From Pseudobutyrivibrio ruminis (lineage in GTDB: Bacteria > Bacillota > Clostridia > Lachnospirales > Lachnospiraceae), in the NCBI GenBank assembly GCA_015057315.1, contig SVER01000004.1, forward strand, positions 1-64,000: a stretch of DNA of 64,000 nt, in the 5' to 3' direction. Positions 52,464 to 60,886 of the stretch are shown in pieces. The translations under genes and the position numbers were made by a program. The stretch's first letter is position 1; each line of letters starts with the position of its first letter. The notes beneath the pieces are model-generated. The model ran no database searches. It saw nothing but the letters and a program-made list of their open reading frames with translations, and was not told the DNA's origin.

Positions 52464-53405
52464 ATATGTCTTCTCACTGATTATGTAGCGTGGGCGTTGT
52501 TTGGTTTCCATGTAGGTTTTGCCGACGTATTCGCCGATTACCCCAAGGGAAATAAGCTGGATTCCACCAAGGAAGCAAACAGCTACCATAATGCTAGACC
52601 AGCCGCCTAGGGTGTTGCCAAGGAAGTGCTGGACAATAGAATAAATCAAAAGTATCAGGCTGATAAATGCCACAAAAACACCGAAGCCTGTAATCATACG
52701 GATAGGCTTGATGCTAAGTGATGTAATACCATCAAAGGCAAGGGATAACATCTTGGAAAGTGGGTAGTGGCTCTCACCTGCGATACGCTCATTACGCTCA
52801 TAATATACGCTAGTGCTCTTGAAGCCTACAAGAGGGAACATACCTCTAAGGAAGATGTTAACCTCCTTGTAATTGGCAAATTCGTTAAGCACACGGCTTG
52901 AAACCAATCTGTAATCTGCATGGTTATATACAACCTCTGCTCCCATGCTGTTAAGAAGCTTGTAGAAGCTTTCTGCTGTAAATCTCTTGAAGAATGTATC
53001 AGTATCACGCTTGCTACGAACTCCGTATACAATCTCACAGCCCTCTGCGTAGGCATCTACCATTTCGTTCATGGCGTTGATATCATCCTGCCCGTCGCAA
53101 TCGATAGAGATTGTGATGTCGCAAAGCTCTTTTGCTTCCATAAGGCCAGCTAGAACGGCGTTTTGATGGCCACGGTTGCGGCTTTGAGTGATACCTACGT
53201 AGTGCTCGTCTTGTGTGGCGAGGGATTTGATAATTTCCCAGGTTTTATCCTTTGAACCATCGTTGACGAACATGACGCGGGATTTGTCGTCGATTTTATC
53301 AAGTTTTACTAATTCGTTAATTTTGTCTAGGAAGAGAGGGGCTGTGATAGGAAGGACCTCTTCTTCGTTGTAGCAGGGGATAACTATGTATAAAATTGGT
53401 TTCAT
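52461..53405 (-). CDS. Polyprenyl-phosphate glycosyltransferase, GtrB/DPM1-like
   Basis: A 314-residue GT2 protein with YIVIPCYNEEEVLP, VMFVNDGSKDKTW, SRNRGHQNAVLAGL and the D-x-D region TISIDCDGQDD, then the membrane-proximal AGESHYPLSKMLSLAFDGI and two helices. It should make an undecaprenyl-phosphate sugar. AAGGAG spaced 7 bases fixes the start at 53405; the frame also opens at 53435. It is the second full-length enzyme of this kind, so at least two lipid-linked monosaccharides are probably made here. Confidence 0.92.
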   Translation of the reverse strand: MKPILYIVIPCYNEEEVLPITAPLFLDKINELVKLDKIDDKSRVMFVNDGSKDKTWEIIKSLATQDEHYVGITQSRNRGHQNAVLAGLMEAKELCDITISIDCDGQDDINAMNEMVDAYAEGCEIVYGVRSKRDTDTFFKRFTAESFYKLLNSMGAEVVYNHADYRLVSSRVLNEFANYKEVNIFLRGMFPLVGFKSTSVYYERNERIAGESHYPLSKMLSLAFDGITSLSIKPIRMITGFGVFVAFISLILLIYSIVQHFLGNTLGGWSSIMVAVCFLGGIQLISLGVIGEYVGKTYMETKQRPRYIISEKTY

Positions 53406-53430
53406 TTTTAGTCTCCTTAAAGTTGTTATT

Positions 53431-53490
53431 ATCATACCCTCATCAGTCAGCTGCGCTGACAGCTTCTCCCTACTAAGGGAGAAGCCTATT
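53431..53490 (-). repeat. Double-hairpin intergenic repeat, canonical copy
   Basis: Minus strand: the stop codon TAG of the gene at 53486 is the start of the unit TAGGCTTCTCCC-TTAGTA-GGGAGAAGC, the first hairpin; GTCAGC-GCA-GCTGAC is the second; TGATGAGGG closes it. It is nearly identical to the copy at 54388. Confidence 0.88.
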
Positions 53491-54310
53491 TGTTTAATAT
53501 CTCATCGATTTTGGTGTTGTCACCCCAGACGGCTTTGCTGTCATATGGGCGGTCTGGGAATGTACCGTAGGCAAGGCTGATGGAATAGCCGTTGTCTTCT
53601 ATGAATTTCTCAACACGGTCTGCAAGCTTCATTGGTTTGCCTGTGCAGCATTCGATGATACCAAGTACTTCATCCTGCATGCTGGCTTTGGCAACCTGCT
53701 CGCAGAATAAATCGTAATCTGTAAAATCGAACTGATTCTGACCTGTTGTGAATGGGAATGTAGTATCTCCTGCCTCAGCTGCTGCTGTAAGCTTAGAGAA
53801 AATACTGCAGCCCTTGTGTGCATTACCTACGATATAATAGCCTCTGAGCCATTGAAGCTTTACACCTGTTTCTTTACATAACAGTATTGTAGCCTGGCGC
53901 AAGGCGTTTTTAGCTATACCGTATAGTGACTGTGGTGCACATGGTGTATCTGCCTTGATGCAGCCTTCCATGAAGCCTACCTCATGCATAGTTCCCATTA
54001 CGCAAAGCTTTCTGATACCAGCTCTGCACATTTTTTCAAGGAACTCGTAATGATGTGGCAAATCCTTCATGTGGTTTTCTGAGGCGTGGCGAAAACCGTC
54101 GCGCCATGCCAGGTGGATAACTACATCTGGTTTTTCAAAATAGCCGTATGGGTCTTCTAGGGTGAAGATATCGGCATCTATTCTTTTTGCGCGCTCGTCT
54201 ACGTCATCGGTATGGAAATCAGTGGCGATGACTTCTGCGCCTAGATCTAGCATTGTTTTGACTACGCCTTGGCCGATGTAGCCGTTGGCGCCTGTAATTA
54301 AATATTTCAT
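53486..54310 (-). CDS. NAD(P)-dependent sugar epimerase/dehydratase (SDR)
   Basis: A 274-residue extended SDR protein with KYLITGANGYIGQGVV (Rossmann glycine motif), DVVIHLAWRDG, CVMGTMHEVG (Ser/Thr position) and SLYGIAKNALRQA with the catalytic Y-x3-K. It should modify a nucleotide sugar, by epimerisation, dehydration or reduction. AAAGGAG before the ATG at 54310 marks the start, though the frame opens at 54328. The stop overlaps an intergenic repeat. It is shorter than GalE-type enzymes (about 330). Confidence 0.87.
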   Translation of the reverse strand: MKYLITGANGYIGQGVVKTMLDLGAEVIATDFHTDDVDERAKRIDADIFTLEDPYGYFEKPDVVIHLAWRDGFRHASENHMKDLPHHYEFLEKMCRAGIRKLCVMGTMHEVGFMEGCIKADTPCAPQSLYGIAKNALRQATILLCKETGVKLQWLRGYYIVGNAHKGCSIFSKLTAAAEAGDTTFPFTTGQNQFDFTDYDLFCEQVAKASMQDEVLGIIECCTGKPMKLADRVEKFIEDNGYSISLAYGTFPDRPYDSKAVWGDNTKIDEILNK

Positions 54311-54326
54311 AGTGTTCTCCTTTGAC

Positions 54327-54377
54327 ACCTCATCAGTCAGCTGCGCTGACAGCTTCCCCTCAAGGGGAAGCCTATTT
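54327..54377 (-). repeat. Double-hairpin intergenic repeat, compact copy
   Basis: The unit reads AATAGGCTTCCCC-TTGA-GGGGAAGC, then GTCAGC-GCA-GCTGAC and TGATGAGG on the minus strand. It lies in tandem with the copy at 54388, same orientation, 10 bases apart. Confidence 0.87.
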
Positions 54378-54387
54378 TCTTAATTCA

Positions 54388-54443
54388 TACCCTCATCAGT
54401 CAGCTGCGCTGACAGCTTCTCCCTACTAAGGGAGAAGCCTATT
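54388..54443 (-). repeat. Double-hairpin intergenic repeat, canonical copy
   Basis: This copy begins at the TAG stop of the gene at 54439 and has the same two hairpins as 53431, with GCTTCTCCC/GGGAGAAGC and GTCAGC/GCTGAC arms. Confidence 0.88.
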
Positions 54444-55512
54444 TGAAGAGGTTATCTAGCCATGCGTGGATGCTGTATTTCTTGCGGATTGATTCGTTTT
54501 CTGCGTATGGTTTATCTAGCCAGTCTGCGTCTGGTAGGACGAAGGCTGAGTAGTCGCCAGTAGCTTCGGCGGCATCCGCCTTGGCTGATAAATCTTCAAG
54601 AACTACAGCGTTGTCTTCATTATAGAACTCATAGTCCTTTAAATATATGTTGTTTGTTACCAACTTTCTCTTGATTCCAAGGGTCTCCATTGTACGCATT
54701 GTCAAACCCTGCTGGTTTTCCTGGGCAAGATCAAGCACTGCCTTAGAGTGAAGGCACATATCTCTAATTGCGTCTGCTGAAAATGGAGTAAAGCTGACAA
54801 TATCCATATCCAAGTCTTTAACAAGCTTTGGATCACGGAGCTTTTTACCTCTGTAAACACTTGGTGCTAAATATATTTTTAGTGCCAGCTTTTTATCAGG
54901 ATTAGCCTTCTTAAAAGCTTTAAAATATCTATATCTGAATGGGAAGAATGCTGAAACACTTACATAATCGTATTTGTATTCCTTTGGTTCAGCAAGACGT
55001 TCCCCGTCAAAATCATCTGAATAAAACAGCGGAAGCAATTCATAATCCGGATTTTCTTTAGCATCTACGGAATCAAATGTAGCACGTCTGTCAAAGCAGC
55101 GTCCCAGTTCACCATGATGTCTCATATTTGCAAATGAATCCCAAGAATAATAGATGGTCTTGGCACCTGGCTTTAATGCTGTCTTTTTAATCTCTTCAAT
55201 GATATCTGCAGTTAACACATTACCTCTGATAACCAGAAAATAATCATAGCCACCTGCTGGCATTTCTGCTATAATCTGATTCTTTAACTGCTTGTTAAAT
55301 TTCTCAAAAATGTTGTCTTTCTTAAATATCTTTTCCAGATTCTTTAGAATAAGGAACCTTGTCTTCTCAGGCTCCTCATCATAGAATGTCACATTAGCCC
55401 CTCTAGCTATCAAATCCTCATGTATCTTAGATTGATATGCGTAAAACTTAGGCATAATAATCAATATATTTTTGTATTTTAGGTCTACTTCATAGTCAAA
55501 AATAGGTTGCAT
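54439..55512 (-). CDS. Glycosyltransferase-like protein (CgeB/DUF3880-like, tentative)
   Basis: A 357-residue soluble protein: NILIIMPKFYAYQSKIHEDL opens a first Rossmann-like domain, AKTIYYSWDSFANMRHH follows, and HSKAVLDLAQENQQGLTMRTMETLGIKRKLVTNN near residues 258-290 resembles the donor site of CgeB-like glycosyltransferases. It starts 2 bases after the next gene's stop. Family membership is tentative; the context of glycosyltransferases supports a sugar-transfer role. Confidence 0.65.
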   Translation of the reverse strand: MQPIFDYEVDLKYKNILIIMPKFYAYQSKIHEDLIARGANVTFYDEEPEKTRFLILKNLEKIFKKDNIFEKFNKQLKNQIIAEMPAGGYDYFLVIRGNVLTADIIEEIKKTALKPGAKTIYYSWDSFANMRHHGELGRCFDRRATFDSVDAKENPDYELLPLFYSDDFDGERLAEPKEYKYDYVSVSAFFPFRYRYFKAFKKANPDKKLALKIYLAPSVYRGKKLRDPKLVKDLDMDIVSFTPFSADAIRDMCLHSKAVLDLAQENQQGLTMRTMETLGIKRKLVTNNIYLKDYEFYNEDNAVVLEDLSAKADAAEATGDYSAFVLPDADWLDKPYAENESIRKKYSIHAWLDNLFK

Positions 55513-55513
55513 T

Positions 55514-56677
55514 TTATCCTCTTGTATATATTCTTCTAGATATTACCTGATAATCAAATGTAAGCTGTGCATAGGCATAAGATTTTGCCTTAGCCTGATC
55601 TAAGATGCTTGGGTTATCAGTTATTTGTTTAAATACAGCCACCATATCTTCTTCACCATCAACGAAGAAATAATTCTGTCCGTCACAATCTGTATATGTT
55701 GCATCTGTATAACTATCCCATGGATATGTCATGTTTACACATCCACAGCACATAGCTGTCTCAAAGGTAGATGACTGAGTACCTGGCTGACAATACAAAT
55801 CTGTTCCTGCAAGGAATTCTTCAATCTCCTTATTTACCTTCCATCCCATAAAATGCACTCTAGAATCAGCTTCCATTAAAGGTCTGATTACACCTTCCAT
55901 ATCCTCTGGAATAGAGCCAAATATAAAAAGTGCCATTCTTGGATCCTGAACCTTAGAAAAAGCATGAAGCAATTCTTCAGTCCTTTTTGTAGCTGCAAGC
56001 TTTCCCGAATGAGCCATAATTATAGCGTCCATTGGAAGACTATATTTATTAATAATCTCCTGGCGAGCTTGCTTTTGCTGCTCTAATGTATAGATTGTTC
56101 CACCTGGCGCCAAAAACTCCTGCTTATCTTCTGGAATAGAATATAAATCATTCATCCATGCCTTCATATCAGCGCCTATATAAAGCACCTTGTCTACCTC
56201 AGGCATAGCTTTTGAAATATAATGTCCATGAATAATTTTATAGAATGCCTTACTTAAAAATGTCCTTGCAGAATCGCTGTAATCCTCATGACAATCCATA
56301 AAAAGTAAGCACTCTGGATGCTTCTTACAATAATCTGCCGCATCCATAATCTCATATCCGCACATACCATGGAAAAGAATTGTATCTGGCTGAAGCTCCT
56401 CTAATAGCCCCTTTACTCTTCTACACTTTTGAATCTTCTCTGTCCAAAGGTCGCTAAACATAACCCTATCATGAGCCCATCTAATTAGTCGAGCGCCATT
56501 GTCCATGATAGTGTCTTCCTCTTCGCCCTTTACAAGATTTCCTCTCTCATAATGCCATAAATCAGTAACAATAGTTACATCATGCCCATCAGCTCTCTGG
56601 CAATTAATCATCTGATTTTCCTGGTAAAGCATCCCTATAGTAAAATGTGATGCTAATGCAATATGAAGTATCTTCAT
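55514..56677 (-). CDS. Glycosyltransferase family 4
   Basis: A 387-residue GT-B protein with ILHIALASHFTIGMLYQENQ, MAHSGKLAATKRTEELLHAF, ALFIFGSIPED and a donor region TDLYCQPGTQSSTFETAMCCGC, where the E-x-A replaces the usual E-G-x-P-x-x-E form. It begins 3 bases after the stop of the phosphoglycosyltransferase gene, so it may add the second sugar of the repeat unit. GGAG precedes the start. Confidence 0.82.
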   Translation of the reverse strand: MKILHIALASHFTIGMLYQENQMINCQRADGHDVTIVTDLWHYERGNLVKGEEEDTIMDNGARLIRWAHDRVMFSDLWTEKIQKCRRVKGLLEELQPDTILFHGMCGYEIMDAADYCKKHPECLLFMDCHEDYSDSARTFLSKAFYKIIHGHYISKAMPEVDKVLYIGADMKAWMNDLYSIPEDKQEFLAPGGTIYTLEQQKQARQEIINKYSLPMDAIIMAHSGKLAATKRTEELLHAFSKVQDPRMALFIFGSIPEDMEGVIRPLMEADSRVHFMGWKVNKEIEEFLAGTDLYCQPGTQSSTFETAMCCGCVNMTYPWDSYTDATYTDCDGQNYFFVDGEEDMVAVFKQITDNPSILDQAKAKSYAYAQLTFDYQVISRRIYTRG

Positions 56678-56680
56678 TTC

Positions 56681-58051
56681 TTATTCTCCGTTATTACTAT
56701 TATTATCTAGAGTTGCAAGAATCTCATCCGCAGTGATAACCTTGTCGAATCCTTCTGTACTTTCCTTCTTGAATACTATCCTGATAGTCATAAGGATAAG
56801 CTTTAAATCCAACAGAAAACTATAGTTTTCAATATACATCAAATCAAGCTTAAGCTTGTCATAAGCTGATGTATTGTATTTACCATAAATCTGAGCAAAG
56901 CCTGTAAGGCCGCCCTTTACCTTGCTTCTAAATTCAAATTCAGGAATTGCTTCTGTATATTTTTGCACATGTTCTATGCGCTCAGGTCTTGGTCCTACAA
57001 TAGACATCTCACCCTTTATGATATTAAACAACTGTGGAAGTTCATCCACACGGGTGGCTCTTATTACATGACCAACCTTTGTAATTCTATCGTCATCATC
57101 TGTAGCAGGACGCTGTTCAGCATCCTCAACCATACTTCTAAATTTCAGAATGTCGAAAACCTTACCATCTCTGGTAACTCTGGCCTGCTTGTAAAATACC
57201 GGACCATGATCCTCTAACTTAATTGCGGCAGCGATAATTAGCATAAGTGGTGAAAGTACCACTGCTGCTATTACACAAAGAACCACATCAAAGAATCGTT
57301 TTACAATTCTTTGCTCAGGTGTAAGACCTGTGGTGTTAATCAATACAATAGGGGTATCAAACTGATGGATTCCCTCACCGCCTGAAATAATAACATCGGA
57401 AATCTTAGGGGTAATATATGTTTCGATTTCATGCATATAACAATACTTAAGCAAATCGTTACGCTGCTCGGCACTAACATCGGAAATAACTATTCCATCA
57501 TAATCCACAAGCAAATCGATAATATTATCAATACCCTCATCTATACTTACGATGCGACAAATATTATAGCTATCAGTACGTGTGTCCATCTTTAGCTTGA
57601 GGCTAACTGATTCTTTATTTCCATAGACCATCAATAGCTTGCTGGCCTTAGTATGACTGTTGTAGATAGCAAAGAATATATATACAAATATTCCTGATAT
57701 TACAAAATCCCCAAGTGTAAGCCAAATCATTGCCTTGGCAGGAATCATTACATTAGCCATAAGTGAAAGCTGAAGATAGGTAACAACATTCACTATGAAT
57801 ATGGCAATCCACTGAGAAAATAGTACATCGGCAATCTTTAGGATTCCATACTTAAATCCTTCACATAGATGAATAATAACTAAGCTAAGGATAAAATAAA
57901 TTCCCATAAGGACGTATTTTCCACGACCAAGCATAGGCCAAAAATACTCCTTATCAAATATAAAGTTTCTCCACACGTAATAATAAACCAGTGATAATAC
58001 AATTAGTTCTATTACGCTTTCGATTTTTCTGATAGTATTTTTATTTTTCAC
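56681..58051 (-). CDS. Initiating phosphoglycosyltransferase (WbaP/EpsL-type)
   Basis: A 456-residue polyprenyl-phosphate sugar-1-phosphate transferase. Four to five N-terminal helices and a nucleotide-binding-like middle domain precede a helix (VLCVIAAVVLSPLMLIIAAAI) and the catalytic domain with GPVFYKQARVTRDGKVFDILKFRSM, RVDELPQLFNIIKGEMSIVGPRPE and GGLTGFAQIYGKY. It starts the lipid-linked repeat unit by moving a sugar phosphate to undecaprenyl phosphate. The start is a GTG overlapping the upstream gene by 11 bases, without a strong ribosome binding site. It is the only initiating enzyme in the window. Confidence 0.93.
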   Translation of the reverse strand: MKNKNTIRKIESVIELIVLSLVYYYVWRNFIFDKEYFWPMLGRGKYVLMGIYFILSLVIIHLCEGFKYGILKIADVLFSQWIAIFIVNVVTYLQLSLMANVMIPAKAMIWLTLGDFVISGIFVYIFFAIYNSHTKASKLLMVYGNKESVSLKLKMDTRTDSYNICRIVSIDEGIDNIIDLLVDYDGIVISDVSAEQRNDLLKYCYMHEIETYITPKISDVIISGGEGIHQFDTPIVLINTTGLTPEQRIVKRFFDVVLCVIAAVVLSPLMLIIAAAIKLEDHGPVFYKQARVTRDGKVFDILKFRSMVEDAEQRPATDDDDRITKVGHVIRATRVDELPQLFNIIKGEMSIVGPRPERIEHVQKYTEAIPEFEFRSKVKGGLTGFAQIYGKYNTSAYDKLKLDLMYIENYSFLLDLKLILMTIRIVFKKESTEGFDKVITADEILATLDNNSNNGE

Positions 58052-59318
58052 TTATTGCACCCTTTGTCGTTTCACATTTGTCAGTAACAACCATAAAATA
58101 TGCCAGGAAATATGAATAGTATGGTAGTAAATATTTATAATACATATCTATTCCTAAATCCATAAACACAAATGAAATCATTATCGAAAATACGATAATC
58201 TTAGCTTTCTTACTAGCCTTAATGGTTCTAAAAATAATAACCGCTGGGAACCAATAATATGCTATAAATCCAAACACACCATAAGAAAACAATATTTCGC
58301 AAAAATTCATGTGTATTTGAATATGTCTATAGGTTATTTCTGTGCCTTGCCTAAACTCTTCTATTGCAGAATATGGCATTTCTTTAAATGCATAGAAGCC
58401 ATGACCAAAGATTGGATATTCCATAAAGTGCTCTTTAAAGGCAGCCATCATGGCCATACGCTGACCAGTACTTGTGTGAAGATCATATTCTTCTGCTGCA
58501 ACACCAGTAAACATCTCTGCTATTCTATAACCTATTACACCGTAAAGTGGAGGTACCACCATAATAGCTGTAAATGCGATTATTGCAAGCACCAGAAGTA
58601 TTATTAAGTTTCGTCTTATTACCTTTTTATCATCTGAAGCTCCTACTATCATTATGGCAAATACAAATACAATAGGAAGTACAGAAGACTTAGCTCCAGT
58701 GGCAATTATTTCAAACAAGCCGATAATAGTAATCCACAAATATTGCTTTACCTTTTTTAGAACTATCAGCTGATAAAGAATAGGTATAAGCATAATCAGC
58801 ACTAGATTTCCTGTGTCAATTACACCACCTGCTGGTGTTGCCCCTACTCTAGAATACATGCCTTCCAGCCACTCGCCCCACACGTAATCATAACAAAGGC
58901 TGACGATTAGTGTAGAAATGATTATTACAGTTCCGCAGGTAGACAGTATATCTATCACATCCTCTTTATTATAGAACAGTAAAATCAGAATTAATATAGC
59001 AGGTACTACTGTAAGGATTGTAAACATTCTACTGTAATATTCTGCACCATCCCTTATGTGAAAATGGCCATAGAACATAACAATGCCAGAAAACAGTACT
59101 ATCCATATCATAGCTATGTTGCAGACAGCCTTTTTCATAATTGCCTTATCCTGCAAAAATAACCAAATACCATACAGGAAGGCCATGCCACCAAACAAAA
59201 GATTAACTGGAACGCACCAATTATAAACAGTCAGACCCACATTACACCTGGCAAATATGATTCCTGTAATTAATATAATCGTTATAAGCTTCTGATTTTT
59301 ATTTAATATCTCTTTCAC
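58041..59318 (-). CDS. O-antigen ligase/polymerase family membrane protein
   Basis: A 425-residue protein with about 12 helices and the large outer loop of the Wzy_C/WaaL family (GTEITYRHIQIHMNFCEILF with SYGVFGFIAYY; earlier GHGFYAFKEM). It would polymerise or ligate lipid-linked glycan outside the membrane. It starts with GTG, well supported by AGGAG at 7 bases. It directly precedes the initiating transferase with an 11-base overlap. It is the second polymerase-like gene of the window (the other is at 17115). Confidence 0.85.
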   Translation of the reverse strand: MKEILNKNQKLITIILITGIIFARCNVGLTVYNWCVPVNLLFGGMAFLYGIWLFLQDKAIMKKAVCNIAMIWIVLFSGIVMFYGHFHIRDGAEYYSRMFTILTVVPAILILILLFYNKEDVIDILSTCGTVIIISTLIVSLCYDYVWGEWLEGMYSRVGATPAGGVIDTGNLVLIMLIPILYQLIVLKKVKQYLWITIIGLFEIIATGAKSSVLPIVFVFAIMIVGASDDKKVIRRNLIILLVLAIIAFTAIMVVPPLYGVIGYRIAEMFTGVAAEEYDLHTSTGQRMAMMAAFKEHFMEYPIFGHGFYAFKEMPYSAIEEFRQGTEITYRHIQIHMNFCEILFSYGVFGFIAYYWFPAVIIFRTIKASKKAKIIVFSIMISFVFMDLGIDMYYKYLLPYYSYFLAYFMVVTDKCETTKGAISEK

Positions 59319-59332
59319 TTAATCACTCCTAC

Positions 59333-60886
59333 TTATAGTCCAAACACATTTGGTGCAGATTTATACCAGATGATCCTACTGCCCATCTGCTGCAGATAAG
59401 CTGCGAGAGCGCCAGCAGTGTAATTGGGGCTGGTCATAATCTTATCAGGCGTATCAAATATAGCAGCCTCTGGTGCCACTGTTTCATAAAAACCTGTGTC
59501 CTCTGGCATACTATTGTTGCCATGGTGACCACACTGAAGAATATCAGATTTAAGCTTGTCACCATATGTGTTTACCAGATAATCTGCCATATACCTGCTG
59601 TGGCAATCACCACAGATAAGTACACTTCTCATTGGTGTTTCCATTTTAAATACCAGTGAGTCATTGTTTGGAATGTCTTCACCACAATCTATCACCACAT
59701 CATCATAAGCATTGAAGAATGTGATTGTTAAATCATCAAATGTAAGTACATCATCTCTTGAAACATAGTTGATGTTATCTGCATCCTTTGTTATTTCCTT
59801 AAATGTGTCAAAGGAATCTACATCATCCCATTCCTGAGCTACAGAATAAAACTTATCTGCATCAAGCGGTGTGGCATATACTTCTTTAATATCTATTCCC
59901 TGTGGGTCAGCATATATAGCGTTAAATGAATCCACATGATCCTGATGATAATGGGTAACTATCCAGGCATCTACTGTGCCACCTCGTTTATTGATAGCAT
60001 CTCTGACGGTTTGCTCATTAGCTGCATCACCACCATCGATAACAATAAGTGTTCCGTCAGATGTATTTTCCATAGTATAGCATATTCCCTGGTCACCGGA
60101 TGCCATAGGATATTCCGTAAGTATCCAGGTAGGCTCGAAAGGAATAAGCACCGCATAGTGGGCAGTGCGTCCATACAACTTAAATCCATAATTAAGATAT
60201 GTGTTTAGCACTCCATCTACTGCAGAAACCACCACATAGCTTACATTGTTTTCCTTAGCATACTTTACCACTTCTGATGGGTCTGGTTTCTCATTAGTAA
60301 GCTCGTAGGCCTCATCAGGAAGTGAGCGGGAATATGGCATGGAAAATCTGCTATCCATCTGCCTTAAGTAAACTGCTATATCCTGAGGTGCCATGATTCT
60401 GATAACCTCAGAATCATCCTCTGCAAATAAATCGCAAATCGTCACCACATCCTGTGGTACCTTATTACGGTTCTCTGCCTTTGTAAACCAATCCTCGGTA
60501 TAAATGCAATTTCCAAGCACTGCAATAAGAGCACATGCGCCTATTACACCTGCAAGCTTCTTAATACCATTTAGCCTTTTTAGAAGCAGTGTGAACATAT
60601 ATGCAATAACAACCATCACTGGTATAAGTGCAAAAAATCTAAGGTAATACTGGTCAAATGTTGTAGGTTCTAACAGCTTTCTACACACCAATAAGGTAAT
60701 AGGATTATATATGAAAACTAATACAAATAATGAATACCACACCACAATGTATCGTTTTATTTTTTCTTTTTCCAAAACTAGTAGAGCTATTAAGGCAACG
60801 GTGAACAGAAACGCAAATCCAAGGTTTCCCCAATATGCCTTTGTCATACTAAAAAAATATTTTAATAGAACCATTTCAGTATCCAC
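59333..60886 (-). CDS. Membrane-anchored metallo-beta-lactamase-fold protein
   Basis: A protein of about 517 residues. Four helices occupy 1-130 (FAFLFTVALIALLVL, YYLRFFALIPVMVVIAYMF, GVIGACALIAVLGNCIY); residues 130-250 form a soluble domain; the rest is a metallo-beta-lactamase fold with LIVIDGGDAANEQ, VTHYHQDHVDSF (H-x-H-x-D-H metal site), ICGDCH and LQCGHHGNN, like the C-terminal domain of ComEC. The start is GTG at 60886 or ATG at 60874; neither has a clear ribosome binding site and both overlap the upstream gene in another frame. It may be the second half of one gene broken or recoded at about 60,870. Confidence 0.75.
   Translation of the reverse strand: MDTEMVLLKYFFSMTKAYWGNLGFAFLFTVALIALLVLEKEKIKRYIVVWYSLFVLVFIYNPITLLVCRKLLEPTTFDQYYLRFFALIPVMVVIAYMFTLLLKRLNGIKKLAGVIGACALIAVLGNCIYTEDWFTKAENRNKVPQDVVTICDLFAEDDSEVIRIMAPQDIAVYLRQMDSRFSMPYSRSLPDEAYELTNEKPDPSEVVKYAKENNVSYVVVSAVDGVLNTYLNYGFKLYGRTAHYAVLIPFEPTWILTEYPMASGDQGICYTMENTSDGTLIVIDGGDAANEQTVRDAINKRGGTVDAWIVTHYHQDHVDSFNAIYADPQGIDIKEVYATPLDADKFYSVAQEWDDVDSFDTFKEITKDADNINYVSRDDVLTFDDLTITFFNAYDDVVIDCGEDIPNNDSLVFKMETPMRSVLICGDCHSRYMADYLVNTYGDKLKSDILQCGHHGNNSMPEDTGFYETVAPEAAIFDTPDKIMTSPNYTAGALAAYLQQMGSRIIWYKSAPNVFGL

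Noticed and set aside
39516..54443. CRISPR array
   Set aside because: The repeats are palindromic, few, unevenly spaced by whole genes and lie at gene ends; there are no spacers of constant size and no cas genes.
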